From: Tenacibaculum sp. 190130A14a
GTDB taxonomy: Bacteria; Bacteroidota; Bacteroidia; Flavobacteriales; Flavobacteriaceae
Assembly (NCBI RefSeq): GCF_964048965.1
Contig: NZ_OZ040189.1
Span: forward strand, 868,001 to 932,000
Direction of reading: 5' to 3'
Length of the DNA: 64,000 nucleotides
The notes below the pieces were generated by a model that worked only from the letters and a program-made list of their open reading frames with translations, had not been told where the DNA came from and ran no database searches. The position numbers and the translations under genes are program-made. Below are positions 1 to 10,105 of this stretch, in pieces; positions within the stretch are counted from its first letter, which is position 1, and each line of letters opens with the position of its first letter.

Positions 1-653
1 TCGACGTCTTTTGTCTCTATAAAATTTTTGGTTAATCTATTCCCGTCGTAGATTTTTATTCGATCAATTTTTTTTCCTTGTTTTTTAGGGTCATCATCAA
101 TAAAACCTAATACTTCATATTTGTTTTTAGAATCTCTGTTTAAGGCACCATAGGTAATTAAACCAGAATCACCAGCTCCATAGATTAAAACGTTGGTAAT
201 GCTATCTAATTCTGTAGAAATTATTTCATAAAAAGCTTTAAAAACAAATCGGCTAATGATAAGGAGTATAACCGAGGTAAGAAAATGAATAATTATAATC
301 GACTTTGGAATCGTTATAGATGGAAAAATTTTAAAAGTACTATTTATTAGAACTGCAATAATTACTAATGAAGACATTAGTGACAATCCAATAAATACAT
401 TAAATGCATCTCTAGTCCCAGTGTGTCTTATAATTCCTCTATAAGAACCTACACTTAAAAAACTAAATAGGGCTACCAAAGCTATAAATGGAAGTTGGTA
501 GATTAGTTTTTCCGTATCAAAATTTAGCGAAGTGTTAAACCTGATAGTATAAGCAAGGATAAAAGAAAAGCATACTAAAATTATATCAATTATAAGTACA
601 ACCCATCTTGAGGCGTATTTATCTAAAGCTTTTAAAACCCAATTCTTTAACAT
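1..653 (-). CDS. Polysaccharide biosynthesis nucleoside-diphosphate sugar epimerase/dehydratase, N-terminal part (CapD/WbpM-like), cut by window edge
   Basis: The reading frame is open from an ATG at 653 to the window edge with no stop. The first ~120 residues hold several hydrophobic membrane segments (VVLIIDIILVCFSFILAY is the first). A Rossmann-type nucleotide-binding start follows (NVLIYGAGDSG), then GFIDDDPKKQGK. This matches the membrane-anchored CapD/FlaA1/WbpM-type sugar dehydratases that make UDP- or dTDP-linked deoxysugars for capsule or O-antigen. In that family the catalytic dehydratase domain lies further on, so it is outside the window and the exact reaction cannot be read here. 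The gene runs leftward and probably belongs to a surface polysaccharide cluster beyond position 1. Confidence 0.8.
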   Translation of the reverse strand, partial: MLKNWVLKALDKYASRWVVLIIDIILVCFSFILAYTIRFNTSLNFDTEKLIYQLPFIALVALFSFLSVGSYRGIIRHTGTRDAFNVFIGLSLMSSLVIIAVLINSTFKIFPSITIPKSIIIIHFLTSVILLIISRFVFKAFYEIISTELDSITNVLIYGAGDSGLITYGALNRDSKNKYEVLGFIDDDPKKQGKKIDRIKIYDGNRLTKNFIETKDV

Positions 654-725
654 TTATGATTTCTTGTTTGGGGTAAAAGTACAAAAACTAAAAAAAACAG
701 TATGCGGATGAATCAAAAAGAGTTT

Positions 726-1241
726 TTATATTCTTTTCATTTGCTGTTTCATCATTTGCATTTGCTCCTTTAGCATACCATGTTTGTCAAGTTTTTTAGC
801 TTCATTCATTAACATAGTCGCTTCGCGTTTTCTACGTTTGGTCATAGCAATACCTGCTAATTGTAATTTAGCCATTGCTAAATCATGATCCATTGCCAAG
901 CCTAGTTTTACCGCTTTTTTCAAGAACTTCTCTGCTTTGGTTATGTTTGTTTGAGATAACATAATACCATGTAAATAGTTATAATAACCTTCTTGCTTTT
1001 GGGTTAATGCCGCAGATGGATTTTTGATATATCCTAACCATTTTTGAGCTCCTTCAAAATCCTGCTTTCTTAATTTTAAGAACGCTAATAATATAAACTC
1101 ATTCTTAAAATATAATAAAATGAATATACCAGTTAGAAGTAAAATGGCAATTCCATTACCTATTTCTCCTTGAGTAAAACTATATACTGCCCAAGCTAAA
1201 GTTAATGCAGCTAAAACTAATTTTATATTCTTATTAAACAT
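726..1241 (-). CDS. Small membrane protein with TPR-like helical C-terminus, function unknown
   Basis: This is a 171-residue protein. Two adjacent hydrophobic segments near the N-terminus (about residues 8-24 and 28-46) are followed by a soluble, helical, Lys- and Met-rich region. The stretch around residues 85-135 (YYNYLHGIMLSQ..AEKFLKKAVKLGL) has the spacing of tetratricopeptide repeats. The last 20 residues are Met/Gln/Lys-rich. I do not recognise a named family with certainty; similar short membrane-TPR proteins are common conserved hypotheticals in Flavobacteriaceae. It lies 53 bases downstream of ccsBA on the same strand and could be cotranscribed with it. Confidence 0.7.
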   Translation of the reverse strand: MFNKNIKLVLAALTLAWAVYSFTQGEIGNGIAILLLTGIFILLYFKNEFILLAFLKLRKQDFEGAQKWLGYIKNPSAALTQKQEGYYNYLHGIMLSQTNITKAEKFLKKAVKLGLAMDHDLAMAKLQLAGIAMTKRRKREATMLMNEAKKLDKHGMLKEQMQMMKQQMKRI

Positions 1242-1294
1242 GTTTCAATTTTTTAAAAGCGGCACAAAAGTACATTTTTATACCTAATTGTTCG

Positions 1295-4200
1295 TTATTT
1301 TTGGTAAAACTTCTTGTATTTAAACCATGAGATGACCCCTAAAACAGTTACAAAAGTAATTGAATAGTATACAGAGTTTGGAGTAATTACTTTATCACCA
1401 CTTGCATAAGAGTGTAATCCTGCTAAATAGAAGTTTACACCGAAATAGGTCATCATAATTGAAGCAAAAGCAATTATAGACCATAAATGAAATGTGTATT
1501 TACCTCTTAAACCAGGTATTAATCTCATGTGTAATACAAAAGCGTATACCATAATTGAAATTAGAGCCCAAGTTTCTTTTGGATCCCATCCCCAATATCT
1601 ACCCCAACTTTCATTGGCCCACATACCTCCTAAAAAGTTACCAATGGTTAGCATAACCAACCCAACAGTTAATGCCATTTCGTTAATAACTGTTAGTTCT
1701 TTTAGGTGTAAATCCATTTTCTTCTTATTATTTTCATTGGTAAAAACAACCAAGAATAAAGCAAAAATTCCTAAGATCATTCCAAGAGCAAAAGGTCCAT
1801 AACTGGCTACAATGATAGATACATGAACATACAACCACCAAGAGTTTAAAACTGGTTGAAGGTTAGCAATTTCAGGATCCAACCAATTTTGGTTTGCAAA
1901 GAATAAAATGATTGCCGCTAAGAATGTAGTTGCTGCAATAGTTAATGAAGAGTTTTTACCCAGTATTAAACCAAATAACATGGTTGCTAATCCAACAAAA
2001 ATAATGGATTCATAGGCATTACTCCAAGGAGCATTTCCACTAATGTACCATCGCATGGCCAATCCTGTTAAGTGGGCTATAAACAAAACAATGATAATTC
2101 CTATAAAAGCTTTTACCACATAGTTGATCCAGGGTTTATTGTTGAATATTTGTAAAAAGACAAATACAATCATTAACAAACTAACTATTCCATAGTATCT
2201 TGAGAGCTGAACAAATATGTTTGCTTTGTTGTAAGCTATTTCTAATTGAATTTTGTCTTCTGCTGGAATTACTTCAGCTCCAAACTTTCTTTGAAACTTC
2301 TTTATACCATCTAATATTTTACTAGTTTCAGTATAATTTCCTGTTTGTTTCGAATTCTGTAATAATTGAAAATATACAGGTAGAGATTGTCTTACAAAAA
2401 CAGAATCGGTTCCTTTAAAATTAGCTTGTAAAGTTTCTGGTTGAGATACCCACTTGTTTTCTTCATTGTTTGGTACAGGGTAAATACGTAAAATACTACC
2501 ACTTAGCGCTTGTGAAAGTAAGTACACTCTGCGTTCAATTTTTATAGCATCTTGTTCTAGTTTACTTTGAATACGTTTTTTTTGCGCTTCAACTGCTAAA
2601 TGTGAAATTTTAGAAGATCCATCTGGGTTGTAAAAATCGATAAAGCGAGCATATTGTACATCTTTTGGTAATCCAAGTGCTTCTCTAATTTGTGTATTTC
2701 CTTTTTCTAAATAAATAAAAGGAACATTTAACCAAAACATCGGAGCTTCAGTAATTGATACTAAAATCTGACTAGGAGTTAATCCTCTAAAGCTATCTGT
2801 ATGCGCAACTTTTCTAACCAATTCAGAGGCAAAAGTATGTGCAGGTTTCATTCTTCCTCCTGCATCTTGAATTACTAATTGGCTAAAAGAATCTGCATGC
2901 TCTTTTGAAACAATCGATTTTTGTAAAATAGAATCGATTTGTATATCAGTTAATTTTTTTGGTTGGTGTTGCTTATGTTGAGCAAAAGAAACGGTGCTTA
3001 AAAATAATAGTATGGCAGAAATGGTAGCTTTCTTTTTTCTTATTTTTTCTAAAGATTTTTTCAAATCTGCAAAACGAGTGTTTTTAATAAATAACGAAGC
3101 TACTAGCCCAAAGAATAATAAAAAGTAACCAATGTAAGTTATGGTAGTACCCCAAAAGTCATGGTTTACAGATAAGTGTGTTTGTTCAATTTCTTGCCCA
3201 GCATTGCTGTAGCTAGCTTGGAACAATCGATAACCTTTGTGATTTAATATGGTATTCATGAAAATTCTAAAGTCAAAAGTTTCTTTATCATCAATAACTG
3301 TTACTTCACTAGCGTACGAAGCTGCGTTTTCAGAACCAGGATATTTTTCTAATTGGAAATCGTTTAGTTTTACTTTAAATGGAGTAGTATATCTTTTAGC
3401 GCCATACCAAGCTCTAAAGTTTAGGTCTCCTAGACTAAAGGTTTCTATATTATCTACATTAAATTGTCCTCCTGTTAAAGAAATGCGTTCTGTTTTTCCT
3501 GCTGAAGTAACATCAAAAACAACCATATCGTATTTTTTAGGGTCTTTTTCTCCTCTAACTGTTCTTACTTCTCCTTTTATAGGGTATTGCGGAACAACAA
3601 AAGGTAATCCAGAGACATTATATAAAGAACGTAATTTGAAGTTTTGTACAGTATCTTTTGTAACAAGCCCTTTTTCTTGTGTAGCCATTACTTGAAAAGT
3701 ACCTTCAGACTTTGTAAGGATTTTTAAGGTATCGCCACTTTTAAAAATATTGATGTTCGCATTTCCATCTTTTGCATCAAATCCAACTAGAATATTATGA
3801 ACATTTTGAATGGTTCCTCTTTTGATAAAGTGCTCGTGTCTACTTCCACTAGAACTTTCAACGAATTTTATATGTTCCACTCCGTTTTCATCTTCGATAA
3901 ACTTTTTCTCCGCCCATGGAATATAATCAACAAGGTTAAATGCTATTTCATGTTCTTTTCCATCTTTTTTAGGTTGAAAAGACTCAGTAAAATTGGCAGT
4001 ATTAGAACCCCATGCAGAAAGAAGTAATTTGTTGTGCGTTTCTTTCTGAAATTCATTGTCATCTATAATAACGTTTAAGTAGTTTGTGTCAGAAAAAAAG
4101 GTATTGGTAGTTTCCCCTTCATCAATAATCATTAAACCTTCGAAACTAATATAACGGGTAATACCTGCACCAATGAGTACAAATAAAAACGCTACGTGAA

Positions 4201-4441
4201 AAAGTAAAACAGACCATTTTTCTTTTTTATATAGACGATATCTAAAAATATTTCCAAAGAAATTAATCACAAAGAAGATCATAATAACTTCAAACCACCA
4301 AGTGTTATAAACCAAAGCTTTTGAGGTTTGGGTTCCGAAATCATTTTCAATAAAAGTAGCAACTCCCATCGCTATGGCAAAGACAAAGAAAAGAACGGCC
4401 ATTAGGCGAGTTGAGTATAGTATATTAAGGAGCTTTTTCAT
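1295..4441 (-). CDS. ccsBA: Fused cytochrome c biogenesis protein CcsBA (ResB-CcsA fusion, system II)
   Basis: The protein has 1048 residues. The N-terminal ~460 residues are ResB/CcsB-like: membrane helices at the start, a large periplasmic domain, and a helix ending near KNTRFADLKKSL. A second periplasmic region follows. The C-terminal ~300 residues are CcsA-like, with many helices and the tryptophan-rich heme-handling WWD segment (GRYWGWDPKETWALI). System II CcsBA moves heme across the inner membrane and attaches it to apocytochrome c CXXCH motifs. The fused form is usual in Bacteroidota and Epsilonproteobacteria. The protein is needed for cytochromes of the respiratory chain. A TAAATTTG -7-like box (4470-4477) lies upstream of the start, with no convincing -33 partner. 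Confidence 0.93.
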   Translation of the reverse strand: MKKLLNILYSTRLMAVLFFVFAIAMGVATFIENDFGTQTSKALVYNTWWFEVIMIFFVINFFGNIFRYRLYKKEKWSVLLFHVAFLFVLIGAGITRYISFEGLMIIDEGETTNTFFSDTNYLNVIIDDNEFQKETHNKLLLSAWGSNTANFTESFQPKKDGKEHEIAFNLVDYIPWAEKKFIEDENGVEHIKFVESSSGSRHEHFIKRGTIQNVHNILVGFDAKDGNANINIFKSGDTLKILTKSEGTFQVMATQEKGLVTKDTVQNFKLRSLYNVSGLPFVVPQYPIKGEVRTVRGEKDPKKYDMVVFDVTSAGKTERISLTGGQFNVDNIETFSLGDLNFRAWYGAKRYTTPFKVKLNDFQLEKYPGSENAASYASEVTVIDDKETFDFRIFMNTILNHKGYRLFQASYSNAGQEIEQTHLSVNHDFWGTTITYIGYFLLFFGLVASLFIKNTRFADLKKSLEKIRKKKATISAILLFLSTVSFAQHKQHQPKKLTDIQIDSILQKSIVSKEHADSFSQLVIQDAGGRMKPAHTFASELVRKVAHTDSFRGLTPSQILVSITEAPMFWLNVPFIYLEKGNTQIREALGLPKDVQYARFIDFYNPDGSSKISHLAVEAQKKRIQSKLEQDAIKIERRVYLLSQALSGSILRIYPVPNNEENKWVSQPETLQANFKGTDSVFVRQSLPVYFQLLQNSKQTGNYTETSKILDGIKKFQRKFGAEVIPAEDKIQLEIAYNKANIFVQLSRYYGIVSLLMIVFVFLQIFNNKPWINYVVKAFIGIIIVLFIAHLTGLAMRWYISGNAPWSNAYESIIFVGLATMLFGLILGKNSSLTIAATTFLAAIILFFANQNWLDPEIANLQPVLNSWWLYVHVSIIVASYGPFALGMILGIFALFLVVFTNENNKKKMDLHLKELTVINEMALTVGLVMLTIGNFLGGMWANESWGRYWGWDPKETWALISIMVYAFVLHMRLIPGLRGKYTFHLWSIIAFASIMMTYFGVNFYLAGLHSYASGDKVITPNSVYYSITFVTVLGVISWFKYKKFYQK

Positions 4442-4670
4442 TATAAAATTACGTATAAATAAAACGATGCAAATTTACGGATTAAAGCGTTAATAGCCTT
4501 ATGATTTGAATCATTATTTAAGGAAAGATAGGGTGTTAATTTTAAGTTAAAACGGGTATATTGAAACAGATCTCGTTATAAATAGTTGCGAAGATGTCTT
4601 GTGAGAACGAGCAAAAAAGAAAAGAATACGGTAAGAGTTGGTAAGAATTTACTTAGTAAAGTAAGTATGC

Positions 4671-4714
4671 TTATAAGAAAGTCCTTAGTAATTTTACTAA
4701 GGACTTTCTTATAA
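4671..4714. repeat. Perfect 21-bp inverted repeat with 2-base spacer overlapping the psd stop codon
   Basis: The arms 4671-4691 and 4694-4714 are exact reverse complements, starting TTATAAGAAAGTCC. The right arm includes the psd stop codon (4709-4711). It probably acts as a 3' end structure for the psd message. On the psd strand no U-run follows it; a weaker hairpin (4652-4666 region) comes next instead. On the plus strand a T-run starts a few bases beyond. The rest of the stretch between this repeat and 4441 shows no gene. Confidence 0.7.
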
Positions 4715-5587
4715 ACCTATTTTTTCACCCATTTTAACGGCGGTTTCAATGTTGTTTTGGGTGTTTTTTATAATGTCTTTGTCAATGGTGATTTTTTCTT
4801 TATCAATAAGCAAAACAATGGTTGAGCCACCAAATGCAAAATACCCCATTTCATCCCCTTTTTGAACTTTCGAGTTTGGGGTAAAGGTTTCTATAATTGC
4901 ACCTACCATAGTAGCGCCTACTGGAGCAATTAAAACGTCACCTTTATCTGTTGTTTGTAATTCGCAAAACTCACGTTTGTTTTCGCAAAAGACTTTGGTG
5001 AAATTAGAAGCTAATGCATAAGGAGAAACAGAAAAGTAGTCACCTTTAATTTTTGTCATATCAGAAGCTATTCCTTCGTAAGGGAAGTGATAACGATGAT
5101 AATCGTTTGGAGCTAATCGTAAGATTAAAAGTGAAGCGTTTTTATATTTTTCGGCTAATGAAGTACTATTTAAAAACTCTTTTAAAGTGAATTTTCTTCC
5201 TTTTACAAAGAAGTTGTGAATGTCTGAAACGTTTTCAAAAGCGATCAGTTTTCCGTCCCCAGGACTCACAAATCCGTTTTCAATTGGACGAGCGTTTGGT
5301 TTAAGTTTTCGGTAGAAGAAATCATTAAAAGAAGTGAATTCTGAAACTGATTTTTCAGATTCGTTCATGTCAATTCCTAGTTTGTCAACAAAACCTTGGA
5401 TTTTCTTCACAGAAGAAGCTTTGCTCATCATTTTTCCATAACGAGAAGATAAGGCCTTGCGCTTTACCATAGGTAATAGTGCAACCTTACCAAAAGGGTT
5501 TTGATATAAAAGCTTTAAAAACCCCTCTCCAGGTGGAGTTTCGGTTATTAAAGTTCCTGATTTTCTATCAATGTACTGTATTTTCAT
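4709..5587 (-). CDS. psd: Phosphatidylserine decarboxylase
   Basis: This 292-residue protein converts phosphatidylserine to phosphatidylethanolamine at the inner membrane. The family hallmark, self-cleavage at a GST motif to create a pyruvoyl group on the serine, is visible as FGGSTIVLL with Ser255. That would give a long beta chain and a 38-residue alpha chain. SPGDGKLIAF and the LRLAPNDYHRYHFP segment with its catalytic histidines are also typical. It is the last gene of the leftward run udk-divIC-mutA-mutB-psd and starts 7 bases after mutB. The N-terminus has the usual 'PPGEGFLKLLYQNPFGK' form of the longer Psd type. Confidence 0.95.
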   Translation of the reverse strand: MKIQYIDRKSGTLITETPPGEGFLKLLYQNPFGKVALLPMVKRKALSSRYGKMMSKASSVKKIQGFVDKLGIDMNESEKSVSEFTSFNDFFYRKLKPNARPIENGFVSPGDGKLIAFENVSDIHNFFVKGRKFTLKEFLNSTSLAEKYKNASLLILRLAPNDYHRYHFPYEGIASDMTKIKGDYFSVSPYALASNFTKVFCENKREFCELQTTDKGDVLIAPVGATMVGAIIETFTPNSKVQKGDEMGYFAFGGSTIVLLIDKEKITIDKDIIKNTQNNIETAVKMGEKIGL

Positions 5588-5594
5588 ATTTCAA

Positions 5595-7658
5595 TTATTC
5601 TTCTGTGCTATCAATTAAAATAGTTAGCATGTCTATGGCAGCTTGAGCAATTTTAGTTCCAGGACCAAAAATACCTACGGCACCAGCGTCAAACAAAAAT
5701 TGATAGTCTTGTGCAGGAATTACTCCTCCAACAATTACCATTATATCTTCTCTACCGTACTTTTTAAGTTCGCCAATTACTTGCGGAACTAAGGTTTTAT
5801 GTCCGGCAGCTAAAGAAGAGATACCAATAATGTGTACATCATTCTCAATAGCTTGTTTCGTTGCTTCAATAGGTGTTTGAAATAAAGGTCCTATATCAAC
5901 ATCAAAACCAAGATCAGCATATCCAGTGGCAACTACTTTTGCACCGCGATCATGTCCGTCTTGCCCTAGTTTAGCTATCATAATACGAGGTCTACGACCT
6001 TCTAATTCTGCAAATTTATCGGCTAGTTGGGTTGCTTCTTTAAATAAAGCATCGTCTTTTATTTCTTTACTATACACACCGCTAATTGTTTTATGTACTG
6101 CTTTATGTCTTCCGAAAATAGTTTCTAAAGCATCAGAAATTTCACCTAAAGTAGCTCTGTTTCTCGCAGCTTTTACAGCTAAATCTAATAAATTTCCATT
6201 ACCCGTTTTAGCGCATTCTGTTAAATCTTCTAGAGATTGAGTAACATCATCTTCATTTCTTTCTGATTTTAGCTCGTTTAGCCTATTGATTTGAGATTGA
6301 CGAACGGCTTCATTATCTACTTCTAAAATGTGTAAAGGATCTTCTTCTTTTAATTGATATTTATTTACACCAACAATTACATCTTGACCACTATCTATCT
6401 TAGCTTGTTTTTTCGCGGCGGCTTCTTCAATACGCATTTTAGGAATTCCTTTTTCAATTGCTTTAGTCATTCCTCCTAATTCTTCAACTTCTTGAATTAA
6501 TTCCCAAGCTTTGTTGGCGATGTTTTCTGTTAATTCTTCAACATGGTAACTACCAGCCCACGGATCTACTGTTTTAGTAATGTGCGTTTCTTGTTGTAAA
6601 TATATTTGAGTATTACGAGCAATTCTTGCAGAGAAGTCAGTAGGTAGGGCAATTGCCTCGTCTAACGCGTTGGTGTGTAAGCTTTGTGTTCCTCCAAAAG
6701 CAGCTGCCATTGCTTCAATTGTTGTACGAGCTACATTGTTAAACGGATCTTGTTCTGTTAAACTCCAACCACTTGTTTGGCAATGAGTTCTTAAAGCCAA
6801 AGATTTTGGGTTGTTAGGGTTGAATTGCTTAACGATTTTAGCCCAAAGCATTCTACCAGCACGCATTTTTGCTATTTCAGTAAAATGATCCATTCCAATT
6901 GCCCAGAAAAAAGAAAGACGCGGGGCAAATGCATCAATGTCCATTCCTGCTTCTAATCCCTTTCTAATATATTCCAGTCCGTCTGCAAGCGTATAAGCTA
7001 ATTCAATTTCTGGAGTAGCACCCGCTTCTTGCATATGGTATCCTGAGATAGAGATTGAATTAAATTTTGGCATGTTCTTACTGGTATATTCGAATATATC
7101 AGCAATAATTTTCATAGAAGGAGTAGGAGGGTAGATGTATGTGTTTCGTACCATAAACTCCTTTAAGATATCATTTTGAATAGTTCCAGAAAGCAGCTCT
7201 GGTTTTACTCCTTGTTCTTCTGCTGCTATTATGTAAAAAGCTAATACAGGTAGTACAGCTCCATTCATTGTCATAGAAACCGACATTTTATCTAATGGAA
7301 TCTGGTCAAATAAGACTTTCATGTCTTCTACAGAATCTATTGCCACACCTGCTTTACCAACATCTCCTTGAACACGTTCGTGATCAGAATCATATCCACG
7401 GTGTGTAGCTAAATCAAAGGCTACAGAAAGTCCTTTTTGTCCGGCTGCTAAATTTCTTCTATAAAAAGCGTTACTTTCTTCTGCTGTAGAGAACCCTGCA
7501 TATTGACGAATTGTCCATGGTCTACGAACATACATAGTAGAGTATGGTCCACGTAAGTTTGGTGCAATACCTGCAACAAAACTTTCGTGTTTACGATTTT
7601 CAATATTCGATTGTTGATTTTTATCGATACTGATATTTGAAATATCTTTTCTACTCAT
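5595..7658 (-). CDS. mutB: Methylmalonyl-CoA mutase, large (catalytic) subunit
   Basis: The 687-residue large subunit interconverts methylmalonyl-CoA and succinyl-CoA using adenosylcobalamin. The N-terminal TIM barrel (about residues 30-540) includes the substrate-binding [20 protein letters not shown] segment. The C-terminal B12 domain carries the base-off motif DGHDRG with the cobalt-ligating His569, and later VGGVIP. The start overlaps the end of mutA by 8 bases, so the two are translationally coupled. The pathway role is propionate and odd-chain or branched amino acid breakdown, or anaplerosis. No B12 riboswitch is visible at the operon front. Confidence 0.97.
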   Translation of the reverse strand: MSRKDISNISIDKNQQSNIENRKHESFVAGIAPNLRGPYSTMYVRRPWTIRQYAGFSTAEESNAFYRRNLAAGQKGLSVAFDLATHRGYDSDHERVQGDVGKAGVAIDSVEDMKVLFDQIPLDKMSVSMTMNGAVLPVLAFYIIAAEEQGVKPELLSGTIQNDILKEFMVRNTYIYPPTPSMKIIADIFEYTSKNMPKFNSISISGYHMQEAGATPEIELAYTLADGLEYIRKGLEAGMDIDAFAPRLSFFWAIGMDHFTEIAKMRAGRMLWAKIVKQFNPNNPKSLALRTHCQTSGWSLTEQDPFNNVARTTIEAMAAAFGGTQSLHTNALDEAIALPTDFSARIARNTQIYLQQETHITKTVDPWAGSYHVEELTENIANKAWELIQEVEELGGMTKAIEKGIPKMRIEEAAAKKQAKIDSGQDVIVGVNKYQLKEEDPLHILEVDNEAVRQSQINRLNELKSERNEDDVTQSLEDLTECAKTGNGNLLDLAVKAARNRATLGEISDALETIFGRHKAVHKTISGVYSKEIKDDALFKEATQLADKFAELEGRRPRIMIAKLGQDGHDRGAKVVATGYADLGFDVDIGPLFQTPIEATKQAIENDVHIIGISSLAAGHKTLVPQVIGELKKYGREDIMVIVGGVIPAQDYQFLFDAGAVGIFGPGTKIAQAAIDMLTILIDSTEE

Positions 7659-8997
7659 GGTCTAAACGTTCTTGTTCAAGTTTTTCGGCTAATCTTTTCT
7701 GAATGATAGGTTCAATTAACGTTTTTTGATTTCTAACTTTTACAAAAGGATTTACTTCTAAATCATTCTTCATTCGATCCTTTTCATTTTGAATTTTGTT
7801 AGTTCCTAATAAAACAAGTTCACCATTATCAAATTGTTCTTGTTCCTTAGTTGCCGATTCTTTTATTTTTCGTTGAATAACCCCTTCTTTGAGTTGTTTT
7901 AAAAAGCCTCCAGCTTGTTCTATCAATTTGAAAATTTCTAAGGCCTTTTCTGCTAACTGGTCTGTTAGGGCTTCTATATAGTAAGCTCCATCAGCAAAAT
8001 GTTGAGCTTCCGATAGGTAGCTTTCTTGCTGAAGTGTTAATAGTTGATTTCTAGAGATTCTTTCTCCAAATTCATTAGAGTTATGGAAAATTCTATCATA
8101 AGCGACATTAGATACTGTATTTGAACCTCCCAATATAGCGCTCATGCATTCAGATGTTGTACGTAACATATTTACATTATAGTCATACAAAGTTTTGTTA
8201 CGTAAACTTGGTTGTGTAAATATATGGGCTTCAGTTTTTTCTACCTTATATTCTGTTAAAAGAGAGTTCCATAAAATTCGAAAAGCTCTTAGTTTGGCTA
8301 TTTCAAAGAAATAATTGCTTCCAACAGAAAAGTTGAAGTGTATTTTTGAAGCGACCTCTCCACCAAAATGATTTAAATATTCATTTGCATGGGTTAAAGC
8401 GTATGCTAATTGTTGTGTGCAGTTGGCTCCTGCATTTTGATAAATAGAAACATTAATAGCTAAACTATTGTTGTTTTTGATAATGTTTTCCAGTTCGGAA
8501 TGATCATCTTTAAGGTTTTGATACCAGTTACCAGTACTTGCTAGTTTTCCAATGATATCATTGTTGAAAAAAACCTTGCTTGAATTTGTATAGTTAGATA
8601 CTTCAGAAACAAAACTTGCATCAAGAAATTCAAGTTTAAAATAAATATAAGTTTCTTGAAGGTTGATAGTATTCAATAAGGTTTTGAAATCAATTTTTTC
8701 TTTGATAAGAAACTCAATTGCAGAAGCTCCTCTTTCTAAAGCATCAATAGCTAAGGCATTGGCTTCTTTTTCATTTGAAACTATAATGCTTTGACAAATA
8801 GCAAAACCTTTTTTAGGAAGGTTAACTATTTGATGAGTTCTATCTTCTTTAGTATAAAAAGGTTTTACGGTAATTCCTTCATTAGTTTTCCAAAGAAGGG
8901 TGTCATTGTAGTCGGCACCTTTTAAATCTACTTGAATTTTTTGTTTCCAAGCGTTAGGAGATACTCCTTCGAAATCTTTAAATAAATAATTGCTCAT
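7651..8997 (-). CDS. mutA: Methylmalonyl-CoA mutase, small subunit
   Basis: The 448-residue partner of the catalytic subunit is homologous to its barrel ([24 protein letters not shown] and [18 protein letters not shown] resemble the large-subunit segments). It lacks the B12-binding DxHxxG domain, as small subunits do. It has no active site of its own; in characterised bacterial enzymes it stabilises the heterodimer. Its ATG overlaps the stop of the upstream divIC-like gene by one base (TAATG), and its end overlaps mutB by 8 bases. These overlaps indicate one transcript. Confidence 0.93.
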   Translation of the reverse strand: MSNYLFKDFEGVSPNAWKQKIQVDLKGADYNDTLLWKTNEGITVKPFYTKEDRTHQIVNLPKKGFAICQSIIVSNEKEANALAIDALERGASAIEFLIKEKIDFKTLLNTINLQETYIYFKLEFLDASFVSEVSNYTNSSKVFFNNDIIGKLASTGNWYQNLKDDHSELENIIKNNNSLAINVSIYQNAGANCTQQLAYALTHANEYLNHFGGEVASKIHFNFSVGSNYFFEIAKLRAFRILWNSLLTEYKVEKTEAHIFTQPSLRNKTLYDYNVNMLRTTSECMSAILGGSNTVSNVAYDRIFHNSNEFGERISRNQLLTLQQESYLSEAQHFADGAYYIEALTDQLAEKALEIFKLIEQAGGFLKQLKEGVIQRKIKESATKEQEQFDNGELVLLGTNKIQNEKDRMKNDLEVNPFVKVRNQKTLIEPIIQKRLAEKLEQERLDHE

Positions 8998-9314
8998 TAT
9001 TTCTGTATAGTATCAAATTCGATAATGTAAATATCTTCATTATCTTTTTTCATTAAATATTTTTCACGAGCGTAACGCTCTAGCTCCAAAGAATCTTGAA
9101 GTTTTTTAATGGTTTCTTTGTCTTCAGCGATCTTTTTTTGATGAAATTCAATCCAAGTTTTTAATTCTTTTACTTCCTTGTTAAATTCTCTATGAGTAAG
9201 ATACGAATTTTCATCAAAAAATAACATCCAAACAACAAATACGGTAAGAATCACTACGTAAATATTTGTAGCAATTCTAAATGTTGGTTTGTTTTTTATG
9301 GATTTAAAGTTCAT
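8997..9314 (-). CDS. FtsB/DivIC-like septum formation initiator
   Basis: This 105-residue protein has one membrane segment (about residues 15-32, ATNIYVVILTVFVVWMLFF) followed by a coiled coil (residues ~40-85, heptad-like with KELKTWIEFHQKKIAEDKETIKKL). Single-pass topology with a periplasmic coiled coil is the signature of FtsB/DivIC, which with FtsL and FtsQ forms the divisome subcomplex that licenses septal peptidoglycan synthesis. The RYAREKYLMKK segment after the coil fits the family motif. It lies one base from udk and overlaps mutA, the usual Flavobacteriaceae neighbourhood. Confidence 0.85.
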   Translation of the reverse strand: MNFKSIKNKPTFRIATNIYVVILTVFVVWMLFFDENSYLTHREFNKEVKELKTWIEFHQKKIAEDKETIKKLQDSLELERYAREKYLMKKDNEDIYIIEFDTIQK

Positions 9315-9315
9315 C

Positions 9316-9930
9316 TTATAATCGATCGCTAATTACAGTTCTAACGATGTCAATTGCAACAGTATTGTACCTGTCGTTAGGAATAATAATATCCGCGTAG
9401 TTTTTGGTAGGTTCAATAAATTGTTGGTGCATTGGTTTTAAGGTACTCTGATAACGACTAAGTACTTCGTCAATATCTCTTCCTCTTTCTTTGATGTCTC
9501 TTCGTACACGACGTATTAAACGCTCATCTGCATCTGCGTGAACGAATACCTTTATATCACAAAGGTTTCTTAAATCTTTATTATTGAATATTAAGATACC
9601 TTCAATAATAATAACCTTTCTTGGGTGCGTTTTTATGGTGTCTTTGGTTCTATTATGAGCAACAAATGAATAAACAGGTTGCTCTATAACTTCTCCATTT
9701 TTTAATTGTCTTAAATGTTCTACTAATAATTCGAAATCAATGGCTCGAGGATGGTCGAAGTTTATTTTGGTTCTTTCTTCGTATGTTAAATCGTCTGTTT
9801 GCTTGTAGTAAGAATCTTGAGAAATAACACAAACCTCATCAGCAGGTAATTCATTAATAATTTGATTTACTACAGTGGTTTTTCCACTTCCAGTACCTCC
9901 TGCAATACCAATAACAAATATATTTTTCAT
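9316..9930 (-). CDS. udk: Uridine kinase
   Basis: This 204-residue kinase phosphorylates uridine and cytidine to UMP and CMP (pyrimidine salvage, cytosol). The P-loop GIAGGTGSGKTT lies at residues ~8-19. The base-binding SQDSYYK segment and the NFDHPRAIDFELL motif are typical of the uridine kinase/phosphoribulokinase family, as is the lid RRDIKERGRD. Length matches the family. It is the first gene of the operon that continues into divIC, mutA, mutB and psd; a TAAATTTG box lies 20 bases upstream. Confidence 0.95.
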   Translation of the reverse strand: MKNIFVIGIAGGTGSGKTTVVNQIINELPADEVCVISQDSYYKQTDDLTYEERTKINFDHPRAIDFELLVEHLRQLKNGEVIEQPVYSFVAHNRTKDTIKTHPRKVIIIEGILIFNNKDLRNLCDIKVFVHADADERLIRRVRRDIKERGRDIDEVLSRYQSTLKPMHQQFIEPTKNYADIIIPNDRYNTVAIDIVRTVISDRL

Positions 9931-9949
9931 GTAGTGTTTTTAGATGAAA

Positions 9950-9957
9950 CAAATTTA
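9950..9957 (-). promoter_or_regulatory. -7 promoter element of the udk operon
   Basis: On the minus strand this reads TAAATTTG, an exact match to the Bacteroidota -7 consensus TAnnTTTG. It would place the RNA start near 9943, about 13 bases before the udk ATG. A -33 TTTG exists only at a short 15-base spacing (9973-9976), so the -33 assignment is weak. Confidence 0.55.
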
Positions 9958-9973
9958 GGAAAATTAGCGTACA

Positions 9974-10012
9974 AAAAAAGCGCTAACTTTAAGTTAGCGC
10001 TTTTGTTTTTTT
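9974..10012. terminator. Rho-independent terminator after tRNA-Thr, possibly bidirectional
   Basis: A GC-containing stem (GCGCTAACTT paired with AAGTTAGCGC, 9981-10001) is flanked by an A-run on the left and a T-run on the right. On the minus strand it lies directly after the tRNA and ends its transcript before the udk promoter. Confidence 0.85.
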
Positions 10013-10013
10013 G

Positions 10014-10087
10014 AGCCGATAGAGGGACTCGAACCCACGACCTGCTGATTACAAATCAGCTGCTCTAGCCAGCTGAGCTATATCGGC
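10014..10087 (-). tRNA. tRNA-Thr (anticodon TGT)
   Basis: The 74-base cloverleaf begins GCCGATA and its acceptor stem closes with TATCGGC. The D arm is AGCTCAGCTGGCTAGAGC. The anticodon stem CTGAT/ATCAG encloses loop TTTGTAA, giving anticodon TGT (reads ACA, ACG and probably other ACN codons). The T arm is GTGGGTTCGAGTCCC(T). The 3' CCA is not encoded. It stands alone, with its own perfect promoter and terminator. Confidence 0.97.
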
Positions 10088-10105
10088 TTTTTGCTTTAGC
10101 GGTTG

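Noticed and set aside
3249..3695. 148-codon plus-strand ORF inside ccsBA
   Set aside because: Shadow frame of a well-conserved gene on the minus strand with no independent support.
9931..10000. B12 riboswitch controlling the mutAB operon
   Set aside because: The operon begins at udk with a ~13-base leader; there is no room for a cobalamin riboswitch and none is seen before mutA.
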